In this document: in pieces, positions 22,143 through 31,387 of the stretch | Numbering within the stretch: the stretch's first letter is position 1 | How the letters are laid out: every line of letters starts with the position of its first letter | NCBI RefSeq assembly: GCF_000159955.1 | Contig: NZ_GG695976.1 | Location: 107,386 to 171,385 of the forward strand | Direction: 5' to 3' | Length of the DNA: 64,000 nucleotides | Source: Paenibacillus sp. oral taxon 786 str. D14 | Lineage (GTDB): Bacteria; Bacillota; Bacilli; Paenibacillales; Paenibacillaceae | The notes under the pieces: generated by a model | Seen by the model: the letters and a program-made list of their open reading frames with translations, nothing else | Told to the model about the DNA's origin: nothing | Databases searched by the model: none | Translations under genes and position numbers: made by a program

Positions 22143-22207
22143 TTGTTATCGCCACCCTCTATCGGTTAATACCTAAATTATGACCCGGGTGGCAAAAATT
22201 CATGTAC

Positions 22208-22257
22208 GCAAAAACGCCAGCACGCCTTCCCTCAAGGAAAGCGCCTGACGCTATTGT
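22208..22257 (-). terminator. potABCD terminator
   Basis: Long imperfect hairpin (AGCGTCAGGCGC..TTTCC / GGAAGG.CGTGCTGGCGTT) with a TTTTT tail on the minus strand, 17 bp after the potD stop. Confidence 0.75.
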
Positions 22258-22273
22258 AAAATGTAAGCCGATA

Positions 22274-23320
22274 TTACTCACGGCCGCTCTTCAATTCAGT
22301 CCAGTACCGGTCGTACAGCTGCAGCTTATCGCCTACGTCACTCAGCCATTCGGTACGGGACAACTCATCCTCTGACAGGTTAATCATCTTGTCGTTCCGG
22401 TATTCTTCGCTGTGGAACTCCGCTGCTTTCACATTCGGATCGCTGTATCCGATCGCTTCGTAGTTCTTCGCGCTAATTTCCGGATCGAGCATGAAGTTGA
22501 TAAACTTCTCGGCCAGCTCTTTATGCTTCGAATCCTTCGGAATCGCATAGTTATCCGACCAGATCGTGCCGCCTTCCTTAGGTACTACATAAGCGACATC
22601 CGGATTGTCTTGGGCAATGTAGGAAGCGTCACCCGACCATACGGTGGCGATCCAGCCTTCTTCTTGAATCATTTTTTGCTTGATGTTGTCGGTATCGAAA
22701 GCCAGCACACTTGGCAGCAGCTTCTTCAAATCCTCCACAGCCGTCGTGATTTCACCTTCGTCGGTGGAGCTGTTGGAATAGCCGTTCTTTTTCAAGGCCA
22801 TACCAATTACTTCGCGGTTATCGTCCAGCAAAATGACCTTGCCCTTGTATTCCGGATTCCACAGGTCCTCCCAGCTGTCGATCTCGTCTTTCACGTATTT
22901 CTTGTTATACGCAATCCCCGTAACCCCCGAAGTGTATACGATCGAGTATTTGTTCCCCGGATCGTAGGAAGGGTTTTTATACGCGTCAGACACGTTCGCA
23001 AAGTTCGGAATGTTGTTCATATCCAGCGGTGCCAGCAGATCCTGCTTGATCATCGTAGCCACCATGTAATCGGACGGTTGAATCAAATCGTAACCGCCGC
23101 CGCCCGCCTTAATTTTAGCCAGCAGATCCTCATTGTTGGCAAACACGTCATAATTGATTTTTACGTCAAACTCTTTCTCGAACTGCTCCAGCACTTCCTC
23201 GTCAAAGTTATCCGCCCAGCTGTAAATGTTGAGCGTCTCTTTCGACGATCCGCAACCCGACAATAGTCCGGCAACCAACATCCCTGCCAGTACGAGACCG
23301 GCCCATCTCTTTTTGTTCAA
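22274..23320 (-). CDS. potD: Spermidine/putrescine-binding lipoprotein
   Basis: Extracellular polyamine receptor of the PotABCD importer. From the TTG at 23320 (AAGGGAG eight bases upstream) the product has 348 aa with signal peptide and lipobox LLSGC (Cys23). LNIYSWADNFDEEVLEQFEKEF is the standard PotD opening after the lipid anchor, followed by DLIQPSDYMVATMI and WSGDASYIA. The open frame runs further upstream, but the N-terminus would then not look like a lipoprotein. Last gene of the potABCD operon, 46 bp after potC. Confidence 0.92.
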   Translation of the reverse strand: MNKKRWAGLVLAGMLVAGLLSGCGSSKETLNIYSWADNFDEEVLEQFEKEFDVKINYDVFANNEDLLAKIKAGGGGYDLIQPSDYMVATMIKQDLLAPLDMNNIPNFANVSDAYKNPSYDPGNKYSIVYTSGVTGIAYNKKYVKDEIDSWEDLWNPEYKGKVILLDDNREVIGMALKKNGYSNSSTDEGEITTAVEDLKKLLPSVLAFDTDNIKQKMIQEEGWIATVWSGDASYIAQDNPDVAYVVPKEGGTIWSDNYAIPKDSKHKELAEKFINFMLDPEISAKNYEAIGYSDPNVKAAEFHSEEYRNDKMINLSEDELSRTEWLSDVGDKLQLYDRYWTELKSGRE

Positions 23321-23366
23321 TTCCCAATCTCCCTTCGGTTTCGTCTTATGGAATATCAAAATTCGC

Positions 23367-24173
23367 CTAAAACGGCAGCAATGATTGTTTCTTCTGGCCC
23401 TTGCCGCGATTCAGCACAAATTGCGCCAGGAAGATCAAAGCGACCGTCACCAGGATCAAAATCGTACACAGCGCGTTAATTTCCGGGGAAATACCCCGTT
23501 TGACCTGCCCATAGATATAAATCGGCAATGTGGTCGAATTTGGCCCGCTAACAAAGAAGCTGACCATGAAATCGTCCAGCGACAGCGTAAACGCGATCAA
23601 GGCCCCGGAGATAATGCCCGGAGCAATCTGCGGCAACGTCACGTATCGGAAGGTTTGCCACGAGCTCGCCCCCAAATCCTGCGCTGCCTCCTCCAGTTGT
23701 CCCCCCATGCCGGAAAGACGCGTAGTCACGACAACGTAGACGTAGGACAAACTAAAGGTGATATGGGCAATAATAATCGTTATTTTACCCAGCGGCATAT
23801 GGAGCTGATTAAACAGTACCAGCAACGACAAGCCCATGATGATATCGGGAATGATGATCGGCAAATACAACAAGCCGCCCATGCCCGGCTTCAAGCGGCG
23901 TCCGATCTTCCGCATCGCCAGCGCCGCCAGCGTGCCAAGCACCGTCGAGATTACCGTTGAGACGATCGCCACGGTTAAGCTGTTGGCCAAGGCCTCCATG
24001 ACATGGCGGTTATCAAACAGCGAGATGTACCAGTCGAACGTAAAGCCGCTCCAATCGGCCGCTAGCCTGGAACTGTTAAACGAATACGCAACGATAAACA
24101 GGATCGGCACATAGATGAAAATCATCATGATCAGCGAATGAACGCCGAGCAGCGGATGGCTTTTGGTTTTCAT
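23367..24173 (-). CDS. potC: Spermidine/putrescine ABC transporter permease
   Basis: 268-aa inner-membrane permease with about six helices. The EAA loop LEEAAQDLGASSWQTFRYVTLPQIAPG near residue 170 and the SLDDFMVSFFVSGP segment are typical of PotC. It overlaps the end of potB by 4 bp, indicating translational coupling. With PotB it forms the transmembrane pore for polyamine uptake. Confidence 0.95.
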   Translation of the reverse strand: MKTKSHPLLGVHSLIMMIFIYVPILFIVAYSFNSSRLAADWSGFTFDWYISLFDNRHVMEALANSLTVAIVSTVISTVLGTLAALAMRKIGRRLKPGMGGLLYLPIIIPDIIMGLSLLVLFNQLHMPLGKITIIIAHITFSLSYVYVVVTTRLSGMGGQLEEAAQDLGASSWQTFRYVTLPQIAPGIISGALIAFTLSLDDFMVSFFVSGPNSTTLPIYIYGQVKRGISPEINALCTILILVTVALIFLAQFVLNRGKGQKKQSLLPF

Positions 24174-25021
24174 GAACGCACCTCCCGCACCCTTTGATAC
24201 CGGGACGTCATCGCCCGATTAAACAGCGCAATCAGAATCAGCGAGGTGATCACGAAGATCACGGACAACGCCGAGCCAAACGGCCAGTTGCGGGCCCCAA
24301 GGAACTGACTCTGAATGATGTTGCTGATCATTGCCGATTTCGCCCCGCCGAGAATGTCCGTCACGACAAACATGCCGGTTGTCGAAACGTACACCAGCAC
24401 GGAGCCGGTCATGATCCCCGACTTCGTTTGCGGCAGCGTAATGTGCCAGAACGCTTTCCAGCTCGACGCACCCAAATCGCTGGCCGCCTCCAGCAGTCGC
24501 TTGTCCATCTGCTCCAACGCCACAAATATCGGCAACACCATAAACGGAATAAACGTATACACCATGCCGAGCAACACAGCGCCCTTCGTATACAGCATCT
24601 GCAGCGGTTCGGAGATCAGTCCGATGCTGAGCAAGAACTCATTGACGATCCCTTGCGTCCGCAGCAGCAGCACCCAGGCATAAGTGCGGATCAGAAAGTT
24701 GATCCAAAACGGCACGGTAATAAGCACCAGGCCCCAGGTTTGCATTCTCGGACCGGCGTTCGCAATATAATAGGCCAACGGGTAACTGAGCAATAGACAT
24801 AATGCGGTCGTCATCACGGATAACACAATCGTATCCCAATAAATGCCCAAATATAACGGGTCAAAAAATAACGCATAGGCATCCAAATTAAAGTCCAGCA
24901 CCACATTGCCAAGCTCGTCACGACCCATAAAAGAGATGCCTATGACGATCAGCATCGGCACAACCAGGAACAGGCATAACCACAGGAACACCGGCAGCAT
25001 GCTTAAGCCAGATTTTTTCAT
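24170..25021 (-). CDS. potB: Spermidine/putrescine ABC transporter permease
   Basis: 283-aa permease, about six helices, with the PotB-type EAA loop LLEAASDLGASSWKAFWHITLPQTKSG and the FWINFLIRTYAW motif. Overlaps potA by 4 bp at its start and potC by 4 bp at its end. Confidence 0.95.
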   Translation of the reverse strand: MKKSGLSMLPVFLWLCLFLVVPMLIVIGISFMGRDELGNVVLDFNLDAYALFFDPLYLGIYWDTIVLSVMTTALCLLLSYPLAYYIANAGPRMQTWGLVLITVPFWINFLIRTYAWVLLLRTQGIVNEFLLSIGLISEPLQMLYTKGAVLLGMVYTFIPFMVLPIFVALEQMDKRLLEAASDLGASSWKAFWHITLPQTKSGIMTGSVLVYVSTTGMFVVTDILGGAKSAMISNIIQSQFLGARNWPFGSALSVIFVITSLILIALFNRAMTSRYQRVREVRS

Positions 25022-25992
25022 GATCCGATGACCACCTCATCCTCCGGCTTCCAATCCACCCCAACCGTCTCCCCGATTTGCCACGTACGCTCATCGTTGA
25101 CATCCAGCACGATGGATACGGTCATCGGTTCGTTATCCAGCTGCACGATCAGCTTATGCACGCCGCCGAGGTACAGCACGTCCATCAGCTCGCCGCTGCG
25201 CTTCGTTTCGACGCCTTCGCCGCTCCGCACGGCCTTGAGCTTCTCCGGACGCACGGCGAACAGCTGCCCGTCCCGGGAGAAAATATTGTTCTCGCCAACG
25301 AAGGTGGCCGAAAACAACGTAGCCGGCTGTGCGTAAATTTCCCGCGGTGTGCCGATCTGCTCCACTCGGCCGCTGTTCATCACGACGATGCGGTCAGACA
25401 TCATCATCGCTTCTTCCTGGTCATGCGTCACGTAGACGAACGTGATGCCCAGACTGCGCTGCAGCTGCTTGAGCTCGGCCTGCAGGCTTTTGCGCAGCTG
25501 CAGGTCCAGCGCGCCCAGCGGCTCATCGAGCAGCAGCACCCGCGGCTTGTTGGCGATCGCCCGCGCGATGGCCACCCGTTGCTGCTGCCCGCCGGACAGC
25601 TGGTGCGGATACCGCTTCGTGAGCGCGGTCAGCTGCGTCATCTCAACCGCCTCCCGCACACGTTCCTGCTGCTGCTTGATCGGCATCTTTTTCATCTTCA
25701 GTCCAAAGGCGACATTCTCTTCCACCGTCATATGAGGAAATAAAGCATAATGTTGAAAGACAAGGTTCAAATCCCGGCGATTCGGCGGCAAATTCGTCAG
25801 GTCCTTTCCGTCCAGCAGGATTTTCCCGGAGGTCGGTTGCTCGAACCCGGCGATCATGCGCAAAATCGTCGTCTTGCCGCAGCCGCTTGGGCCCAGCAAG
25901 GTGAGGAATTCCCCTTCCTTAATCGTGAGCGATAGCGGATGCAAGGCGACCTGTCCCGCAAAGTGCTTCTCCACCGCGGCCAGTTCTATCAT
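25018..25992 (-). CDS. potA: Spermidine/putrescine ABC transporter ATP-binding protein
   Basis: 324-aa ATPase: Walker [10 protein letters not shown] near residue 36, Q-loop, signature [14 protein letters not shown], Walker [14 protein letters not shown]-loop THDQEEAM, then a C-terminal TOBE-like regulatory domain ([11 protein letters not shown] onward) as in PotA. First gene of the operon; AAGGAG lies 11 bases before the ATG. Its leader contains a terminator hairpin downstream of the promoter, described separately. Confidence 0.95.
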   Translation of the reverse strand: MIELAAVEKHFAGQVALHPLSLTIKEGEFLTLLGPSGCGKTTILRMIAGFEQPTSGKILLDGKDLTNLPPNRRDLNLVFQHYALFPHMTVEENVAFGLKMKKMPIKQQQERVREAVEMTQLTALTKRYPHQLSGGQQQRVAIARAIANKPRVLLLDEPLGALDLQLRKSLQAELKQLQRSLGITFVYVTHDQEEAMMMSDRIVVMNSGRVEQIGTPREIYAQPATLFSATFVGENNIFSRDGQLFAVRPEKLKAVRSGEGVETKRSGELMDVLYLGGVHKLIVQLDNEPMTVSIVLDVNDERTWQIGETVGVDWKPEDEVVIGS

Positions 25993-26030
25993 CTTTGCAT
26001 CAACTCCTTCAATGTAGGCTTGTCTTCCTA

Positions 26031-26063
26031 AGAAAAAAAAGCCATATCCATTGGTATGGCTTT
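26031..26063 (-). terminator. Rho-independent terminator between the 26.2-kb gene and potA
   Basis: Stem AAAGCCATA / TATGGCTTT followed on the minus strand by TTTTTTTTTCTT. It is downstream of the unknown gene at 26174-26809 but also downstream of the putative potA promoter, so it may act as a leader attenuator. Confidence 0.75.
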
Positions 26064-26096
26064 ATCGGGTACTTCGATTCATTTTTTCGCATATTC

Positions 26097-26125
26097 ACTA
26101 TACCTTGTTTTGGCGCGGGTTACAA
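26097..26125 (-). promoter_or_regulatory. Putative potABCD promoter
   Basis: -35 TTGTAA (26120-26125), 17-bp spacer, -10 TATAGT (26097-26102) on the minus strand. Transcription would start near 26090, upstream of the terminator hairpin at 26031-26063. Confidence 0.55.
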
Positions 26126-26173
26126 TAGTTTTGCTATAATTCCCTTGGGTTTTCAAGGAACCTCTGAGTAACT

Positions 26174-26809
26174 TTACTCACTGTCTCCGAGCCTCATCAT
26201 TTGATCTATAACTTCAGAAATCCCCCTATTAACAGAAATCATGGTGTCTCTATATTGGGGTTGCGTAATGAATTCCCTGGGATAGCTTGTAATATTATAC
26301 AAGGTTAAATCCTCCGTGGATGAAGATGCTAATAAAGGTCTTATTTTCATCAGTGAGCCTTTTACTTCCGCCCAATTTTCAGGGAATTCTGAATTATTTT
26401 GTTGACTAAATAAATATTTATTTAGAACATAGACCATCCTTTGCAAGTTCTTATTCGTTTCAACAATGTTAGTAAGTTCATAATTGTATTCTTTCCCATC
26501 CATTTTTTCCAATAATAAATCCAGTTTTGTATAATAATCAGAGCTAATTCCCATTAAAAAACCCTCTGAGAATAAGTACGCTTCCTTTGGTGTTCGATCA
26601 TCATCTTCTAATTCAATTAAAAATCTATAGGTACTTAGAACGCGATCAGAATAAGTAGTAAATATATCATAAATATTTTGAGTTTCAGATTTCTTTTCTA
26701 CCTTGGTTTGATCGAATATGATGTATTGGATTAAATTCGATAACAATACAACTATAGCTGTGATTAAAATCCACTTGAAATTAACATCTTTTTTCACTAT
26801 TGGGAACAC
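26174..26809 (-). CDS. Membrane-anchored protein of unknown function, AT-rich
   Basis: I do not recognise a family. The 211-aa product has one N-terminal transmembrane helix (about residues 13-31) and a soluble, mostly helical outer part rich in Asn, Glu and Tyr (residues 35-211) without Cys. Base composition is clearly more AT-rich than the flanking housekeeping genes. The start at 26809 (GTG) is uncertain; a GTG four codons later is possible. It is followed by a good terminator and preceded by the secreted-protein gene at 26897, whose own terminator separates the two. Confidence 0.6.
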   Translation of the reverse strand: MFPIVKKDVNFKWILITAIVVLLSNLIQYIIFDQTKVEKKSETQNIYDIFTTYSDRVLSTYRFLIELEDDDRTPKEAYLFSEGFLMGISSDYYTKLDLLLEKMDGKEYNYELTNIVETNKNLQRMVYVLNKYLFSQQNNSEFPENWAEVKGSLMKIRPLLASSSTEDLTLYNITSYPREFITQPQYRDTMISVNRGISEVIDQMMRLGDSE

Positions 26810-26835
26810 TTCCCTTTATTAGGAATAATAATCCA

Positions 26836-26883
26836 AAAAAATAAAGTAAACGGGAACAAAATCACTTCCCATTTACTTTATTA
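26836..26883 (-). terminator. Terminator of the secreted-protein gene
   Basis: AAAGTAAATGGGAA / TTCCCGTTTACTTT stem with TTATTTTTTTTGG tail on the minus strand. Confidence 0.8.
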
Positions 26884-26896
26884 TACATAAAATGTA

Positions 26897-27676
26897 CTAT
26901 TTTGAAAGTGTAACAGAGGCAGTTGCGGCCTTTGTCCAATTTTTTTCGACATCTGTTGTTGTTACTGTGTAGTTCACACCTATCTCAAGAGGACTACCCC
27001 ATGTCCAGCTTGCTGTACCTGAATATTGTTCTGATTTTTGAGTTGTATCATAAGTATGAGTATACTTGGCAGCTGTTGTAGTTTGTCCTGTTGTTTTTGC
27101 AGATAATTTTGCATATGCACTTACTGTCCATGCATCTCCACCGCCCTCAAGGTTATCATAGATGTTGAAAAGTATTGTTCCTGAGTTTCTATTATCGGCA
27201 TCGGCTAACCACATATTCGCAGAATTACTTGTCCCACTCGACACGTAATCAAACTTTTTAGAATCCCAGTTAATAGAAACAACGTCGTATGAAGCTGGAT
27301 ACAATTCATAGGTAGCATCTGCAGGAAGTGATGCTTTTTTCTCAACCTGTACCCAAGCGTAGTACCTGTCACTATCCTTCGTAATATAGTTTGTAAGTAC
27401 TCTTAATTGGGGACTGAGTGCCATTGGAGTCATGCTATTAGATTCATTTCCTTTAGCATCAAAAATAACAGTATCACTTGCTAGTACTTCAATACCCTTT
27501 GATTCCAGAAATTGTATGACATCTTGTTTTGTAGCACCGTTAGTTTTCATTCGGTCAACTTGCTGTACTATTTTGCCGAAATCTTCTTCACTGCGCCCTA
27601 TATCTGCACTTGCAACTCCTGAAAAACTACTGAGAATAAAAGATAAAACCAATAAAAATAAACTTAATCTTTTCAT
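26897..27676 (-). CDS. Secreted protein of unknown function, AT-rich
   Basis: 259-aa protein with a classical signal peptide (hydrophobic residues 4-20, probable cleavage after ASA at about 24). An N-terminal helical propeptide-like part (residues 25-70, DIGRSEEDFGKIVQQVDRM) is followed by a beta-rich, Thr/Ser-rich, Cys-free domain with a strongly Thr- and Trp-containing C-terminus (YTHTYDTTQKSEQYSG, SWTWGSPLEIGVNYTV). The strong ribosome site AAGGAGG makes the ATG secure. The C-terminal pattern reminds me of secreted bacteriocin-like proteins of the geobacillin 26 type, but this is a weak resemblance and no function is assigned. AT-rich composition suggests acquisition by transfer. Confidence 0.7.
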   Translation of the reverse strand: MKRLSLFLLVLSFILSSFSGVASADIGRSEEDFGKIVQQVDRMKTNGATKQDVIQFLESKGIEVLASDTVIFDAKGNESNSMTPMALSPQLRVLTNYITKDSDRYYAWVQVEKKASLPADATYELYPASYDVVSINWDSKKFDYVSSGTSNSANMWLADADNRNSGTILFNIYDNLEGGGDAWTVSAYAKLSAKTTGQTTTAAKYTHTYDTTQKSEQYSGTASWTWGSPLEIGVNYTVTTTDVEKNWTKAATASVTLSK

Positions 27677-27836
27677 TTTTCTTTCCTCCTTAATTTTGGT
27701 ATTTTATACCTGTTTCTATCTTATTTTCCCATGTTAAATTTGTAAATATTTACTTATGTAAATTCCTTTTTCTATCTTAATTTATGGCACACTTCTATAT
27801 GGCGCCTGCCCCGTTGTCATTCAATGCCGATACCTA

Positions 27837-27992
27837 CTAATGCAGCAAAGGACAATTTTCGATATAAACTCCACCGCCACTCTTAGGTTGAATATAAATA
27901 GCGTCGACTGTAGACAGGGTTTCAAGAATCTTCAATTGATCTGGGCTAACTATCAAATTAAATGTGTTATATCCCACTTTCTCAACAGTCAT
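27837..27992 (-). CDS. Small protein of unknown function (51 aa)
   Basis: Short open frame with a fair ribosome site (TTGGAG six bases before the ATG at 27992). The peptide has a plausible amphipathic composition (KVGYNTFNLIVSPDQLKILETLSTVDAIYIQP..) and ends ENCPLLH. The open frame extends 24 codons further upstream without a good start. It lies at the end of the AT-rich islet, so it may be real and part of it, but evidence is thin. Confidence 0.35.
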   Translation of the reverse strand: MTVEKVGYNTFNLIVSPDQLKILETLSTVDAIYIQPKSGGGVYIENCPLLH

Positions 27993-28094
27993 TTTATCTC
28001 CAAAGGCTTTAAAGTTAGTAAAATACAAAAATGAGCTATCACACAAACCTATGCGGTAGCTCATTAAGTAACTGATATAGATTCCCTATATGCC

Positions 28095-28850
28095 CTATTT
28101 CAGCTCATACATCACTGTTAACGTGGTTTGCAGGTCGATTTCGCCTGGTTCCACCGGTGTACTCACCGCAGAATCCGCTGCCGCCATTTCCATCATTTTC
28201 ACGTTCTGCGTGAAGATCGGCGTGCTTGTGCTGCCTTGGCTGATGCTAAGCACAATACCCAGCTGGCGGTTGGCGGCTTTCGCGATCGAGGCGGCTTTCT
28301 TGTTCGCATCATTCATCGCTTTTTGAATCACTTGGTCTTGGTACTGATCCGGATTTTCTGTGCTGAAGCGAATATTATTGATCCGGTTGGCTCCAGCCGC
28401 AGATGCCGCATCCAGCAATTGTCCTACCTTCGACAAATCCCGGTAAGTGACCTCCAGCGAATGCGAAGCGCTGTATCCCTTGATCTGTTGGCCTTCCTTG
28501 TCGCTGTACGTATAGTTCGGCTGTACGTAGAATTGACCGGTTTGAATGTCCTTGTCGGCAATCTTCCACGTCTCCTTCAGCAGCTTCGTCAGCGCAGCCA
28601 CTTTAGTCGCATTAGCGCTTTGAGCCTCTTTCGCTGTCTTGGCCTCCGTCACTACCCCAATGGACAGATACGCTACGTCCGGCTTCACGGAGAGCTCACC
28701 GCTGCCCACCACCGTCACCACATTCTTTTGCATTTCGCCATCCGCATAAACCGGCACCGGCGCGTTAAGGGCACCGCTTACAAACATACCTCCGGTAATC
28801 AATGTTCCCGCAACCAGCAAGGAAGCTGCAGGCTTCAACCATGTTTTCAT
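28095..28850 (-). CDS. SIMPL (DUF541) domain protein, secreted
   Basis: 251-aa protein from the ATG at 28850 (GGAGGT nine bases upstream; the ATG six bases earlier is too close). An N-terminal hydrophobic signal (about residues 6-28) is followed by the SIMPL core: VVTVVGSGELSVKPDVAYLSIGV, then the repeated helix TAKEAQSANATKVAAL, and YSASHSLEVTYRDLSKVGQLLDAA, QKAMNDANKKAASIA near the end. DUF541 proteins form oligomeric beta/helix assemblies on the cell surface or periplasm; the function here is unknown. Confidence 0.88.
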   Translation of the reverse strand: MKTWLKPAASLLVAGTLITGGMFVSGALNAPVPVYADGEMQKNVVTVVGSGELSVKPDVAYLSIGVVTEAKTAKEAQSANATKVAALTKLLKETWKIADKDIQTGQFYVQPNYTYSDKEGQQIKGYSASHSLEVTYRDLSKVGQLLDAASAAGANRINNIRFSTENPDQYQDQVIQKAMNDANKKAASIAKAANRQLGIVLSISQGSTSTPIFTQNVKMMEMAAADSAVSTPVEPGEIDLQTTLTVMYELK

Positions 28851-28937
28851 GTTCATGACCTCCGTTCATTTTTTGGGATAAGTATTGGTAATTTTACCTT
28901 CTAAACGTAAACCGTGGACAAATGTTGCAGTAAAAAG

Positions 28938-28966
28938 CAAAAAAGGATGATCCCGTGATCCTTTCA
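28938..28966 (-). terminator. Terminator of the rapZ-mgfK-whiA-HPr operon
   Basis: Minus-strand AAGGATCACGGGATCATCCTT hairpin (core AAGGAT/ATCCTT) with a TTTTTT tail, about 40 bp after the HPr gene. Confidence 0.65.
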
Positions 28967-29004
28967 CGGAAACATCCCCTTGTTTCGTAAGGCGAAACCA
29001 GCGT

Positions 29005-29274
29005 TTACTGGTTCTCCAGCTCCTCTTTGCTGACTAAATTGATTAAAGCGTTTGCAGCCTGCTCAGCGTCCGCACCTTCCGCACTAATGTAAATCTCGGT
29101 ACCGGTACTGATTGCAAGGCTCATAATCCCCATGATGCTCTTGGCATTCACTTTTTTATCGTCTTTTTCAACGAAAATCTCTGAAGAATATTTATTCGCT
29201 TCCTGAACGAAAAGCGCAGCCGGCCGAGCATGCAGCCCCGTTTTCAAACGAACGGTAACCGGGTGTTTGACCAT
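29005..29274 (-). CDS. HPr-family phosphocarrier protein at the crh locus
   Basis: 89-aa HPr fold. His15 in TGLHARPAALFV (phosphorylated by enzyme I in PTS) and Ser46 in NAKSIMGIMSL (HPr kinase target) are both present. In Bacillus subtilis the gene at this place, downstream of whiA, is crh, whose product has Gln instead of His15 and only acts in CcpA-dependent catabolite control. By sequence the present protein could do both sugar phosphotransfer and CcpA co-repression. The ribosome site is AGGGGGT. It is the last gene of the rapZ-mgfK-whiA operon. Confidence 0.93.
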   Translation of the reverse strand: MVKHPVTVRLKTGLHARPAALFVQEANKYSSEIFVEKDDKKVNAKSIMGIMSLAISTGTEIYISAEGADAEQAANALINLVSKEELENQ

Positions 29275-29383
29275 GAAAACTTACCCCCTATACGAATTCA
29301 ATCCATTTCGTCACATTCGTTGACATTATAATTTCTATCATTATAGCATACGGAGTACAAAACACACTAGCAGCAAAACCAGT

Positions 29384-30313
29384 TTAGCCCCCGCGAATTT
29401 TTTCGGCAAGCTCATCGATCTTGCGCAACCGGTGATTTACCCCCGATTTGCTGACCGTTCCTTTCAGCAGTTCGCCCACTTCCTTCAGATTCATATCCGG
29501 GTGAGCCAAGCGAACCTCAGCGACCTCCCGCAGCTTCTCCGGCAAGTTCTCCAGACCGACTTCCTTCTGGAGCAGCTTGATGTTGTCGATCTGCCGGACA
29601 GCGGCACCAATCGTTTTGTTCAAGTTCGCCGTCTCGCAGTTCACGATGCGATTCACGGAATTACGCATGTCGCGCATAATCCGCACGTCCTCGAATTTGA
29701 ACAACGCCTGATGCGCGCCGATGATGCTGAGGAGCTCGATGATTTTTTCGCCTTCTTTGATGTACAAAATAAAACCTTTCTTCCGCTCGATGCAACGTGC
29801 GTTCAGATGAAACTCGTTCGCCAGATCGACCAGCGCCTTGCAATGCTCTTCGTACATCGAGGCGATCTCCAAATGGTAAGACGAACCCTCCGGATTGTTG
29901 ACCGACCCGCCGGCCATAAACGCCCCGCGCAGATAAGCCCGCTTACAACAGTTTTTCCGAGTGAGCTCCGGATTAATCCCGGGATTAAAAATAAATCCCT
30001 CGGAGACGATTTTCAGCTCCTTCAGAATCTCCTCAACCCGGGCCGGAATGCGAACGATGTAGACGTTGTTTTTCTTGAGGCGCATCTTTTTGCGGACCAG
30101 CAGCTCCGTGTGAATGTGGAAATGCTTCTTCAACAGGGAGTAGATCCGCCTTGCGATCGCGGCGTTTTCGGTGGAGATATCCAAAACGATCTTTTTGTTC
30201 GAAACCTGTACCGATCCGTTCATCCGGATCAAAGCGGATAGTTCGGCCTGCTCGCAGCAGTCCGAGGCTTCGACCATCGTCAGCTCTTTTTTGGTTTGCG
30301 CCGCAAAGGACAA
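29384..30313 (-). CDS. whiA: DNA-binding protein WhiA
   Basis: 309-aa protein with an N-terminal LAGLIDADG-homing-endonuclease-like domain and a C-terminal helix-turn-helix ([24 protein letters not shown] near the end). In Gram-positives it influences cell division and chromosome segregation. I choose the TTG at 30313: GAGGTG is six bases upstream and the protein then begins [11 protein letters not shown], as Bacillus WhiA does; a GTG nine bases earlier overlaps the mgfK stop. The downstream HPr-like gene and upstream mgfK give the classical cluster. Confidence 0.95.
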   Translation of the reverse strand: MSFAAQTKKELTMVEASDCCEQAELSALIRMNGSVQVSNKKIVLDISTENAAIARRIYSLLKKHFHIHTELLVRKKMRLKKNNVYIVRIPARVEEILKELKIVSEGFIFNPGINPELTRKNCCKRAYLRGAFMAGGSVNNPEGSSYHLEIASMYEEHCKALVDLANEFHLNARCIERKKGFILYIKEGEKIIELLSIIGAHQALFKFEDVRIMRDMRNSVNRIVNCETANLNKTIGAAVRQIDNIKLLQKEVGLENLPEKLREVAEVRLAHPDMNLKEVGELLKGTVSKSGVNHRLRKIDELAEKIRGG

Positions 30314-30318
30314 GAGAC

Positions 30319-31308
30319 TCACCTCTTTCGTAAAATCCAGTTTTCAACCAGCTGGTAAATATGATGGCTTAATTTATCGGCGTCATGCCGCAAATACCTG
30401 CGGAACAACACCAGCGTATCGGCAATGACCTTATAGCCTTGACCCGTCACGTTATCCCAGTCCACTTGGACCGGCTTGGCGCCTTTCTCGGCGTAAAAAT
30501 CCTGAACCTGCGGCGGAATTTCGCCGTCGTTCACGATGACGTAGTCAAACAGATGCTTGCCGACGTGATTATACACGGCCTGTAAGTGGTCACTGACCGT
30601 ATAATCGTCCGTCTCGCCCGGCTGGGTCATGACATTGCATATGAATATTTTGATCGCGGAGGTATTTTCCAATACAGCCTCTGCCAGCTTCGGTACAAGC
30701 AAATTCGGAATAATGCTGGTGTACAAGCTGCCCGGTCCGATCAGAATGGCGTCCGCCTCGCGAATCGCCTCTACGGCTTCCGGCAAAGGCTCCACCTCCT
30801 CCGGTTCAAGGAAAATGCGCTTGATCTTACCTCGAACCTCCGGAATCTTCGATTCCCCGGTCACGATCGTACCGTCTTCCATCTCCGCATGCAGCACGAC
30901 GGCCTGACCCGCAGCCGGCAACACGCGCCCGCGTACGGCAAAGACGCGGCTCAGCTCGCGCACCGCGGTCACGAAATCGCCGGAAATATCGGTAATCGCC
31001 GCCAAGATCAGATTGCCCAAGCTATGCCCAGCCAATCCCGAACCCGATGCAAACCGGTAGTTCAGCATATCCGACAGCAGCGGTTCGACGTCGGCCAGCG
31101 CGGTAAGTACGTTGCGTATATCCCCGGGTGGCGGCATTTGTAATTCATTGCGCAAGATCCCGGAGCTGCCCCCATCGTCGGCTACAGTTACGATAGCCGT
31201 GATATCGAGCGGTCTCTCTTTCAACCCGCGGAGCATGACAGACAAGCCGGTACCGCCGCCCATCACGACGATCCGCGGAACTCTTATATCCTTAGCCCGA
31301 TGTATCAC
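30319..31308 (-). CDS. mgfK: Gluconeogenesis factor MgfK/YvcK (UPF0052, CofD-like)
   Basis: 329-aa protein with the CofD/YvcK fold: [16 protein letters not shown] at the N-terminus, [13 protein letters not shown], and [15 protein letters not shown] and [13 protein letters not shown] further on. In Bacillus subtilis it binds UDP-GlcNAc and is needed for growth and cell shape on gluconeogenic carbon sources. The GTG at 31308 is chosen since GAGGTG precedes it by six bases. Coupled to whiA. Confidence 0.94.
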   Translation of the reverse strand: MIHRAKDIRVPRIVVMGGGTGLSVMLRGLKERPLDITAIVTVADDGGSSGILRNELQMPPPGDIRNVLTALADVEPLLSDMLNYRFASGSGLAGHSLGNLILAAITDISGDFVTAVRELSRVFAVRGRVLPAAGQAVVLHAEMEDGTIVTGESKIPEVRGKIKRIFLEPEEVEPLPEAVEAIREADAILIGPGSLYTSIIPNLLVPKLAEAVLENTSAIKIFICNVMTQPGETDDYTVSDHLQAVYNHVGKHLFDYVIVNDGEIPPQVQDFYAEKGAKPVQVDWDNVTGQGYKVIADTLVLFRRYLRHDADKLSHHIYQLVENWILRKR

Positions 31309-31387
31309 TTGGTTCACCTCTTAATGAGGGTTCAAAAAGGGAACAGGTTATCCTTTTGAATGTCCTCTATACTTGCAGGGGGCTTGG

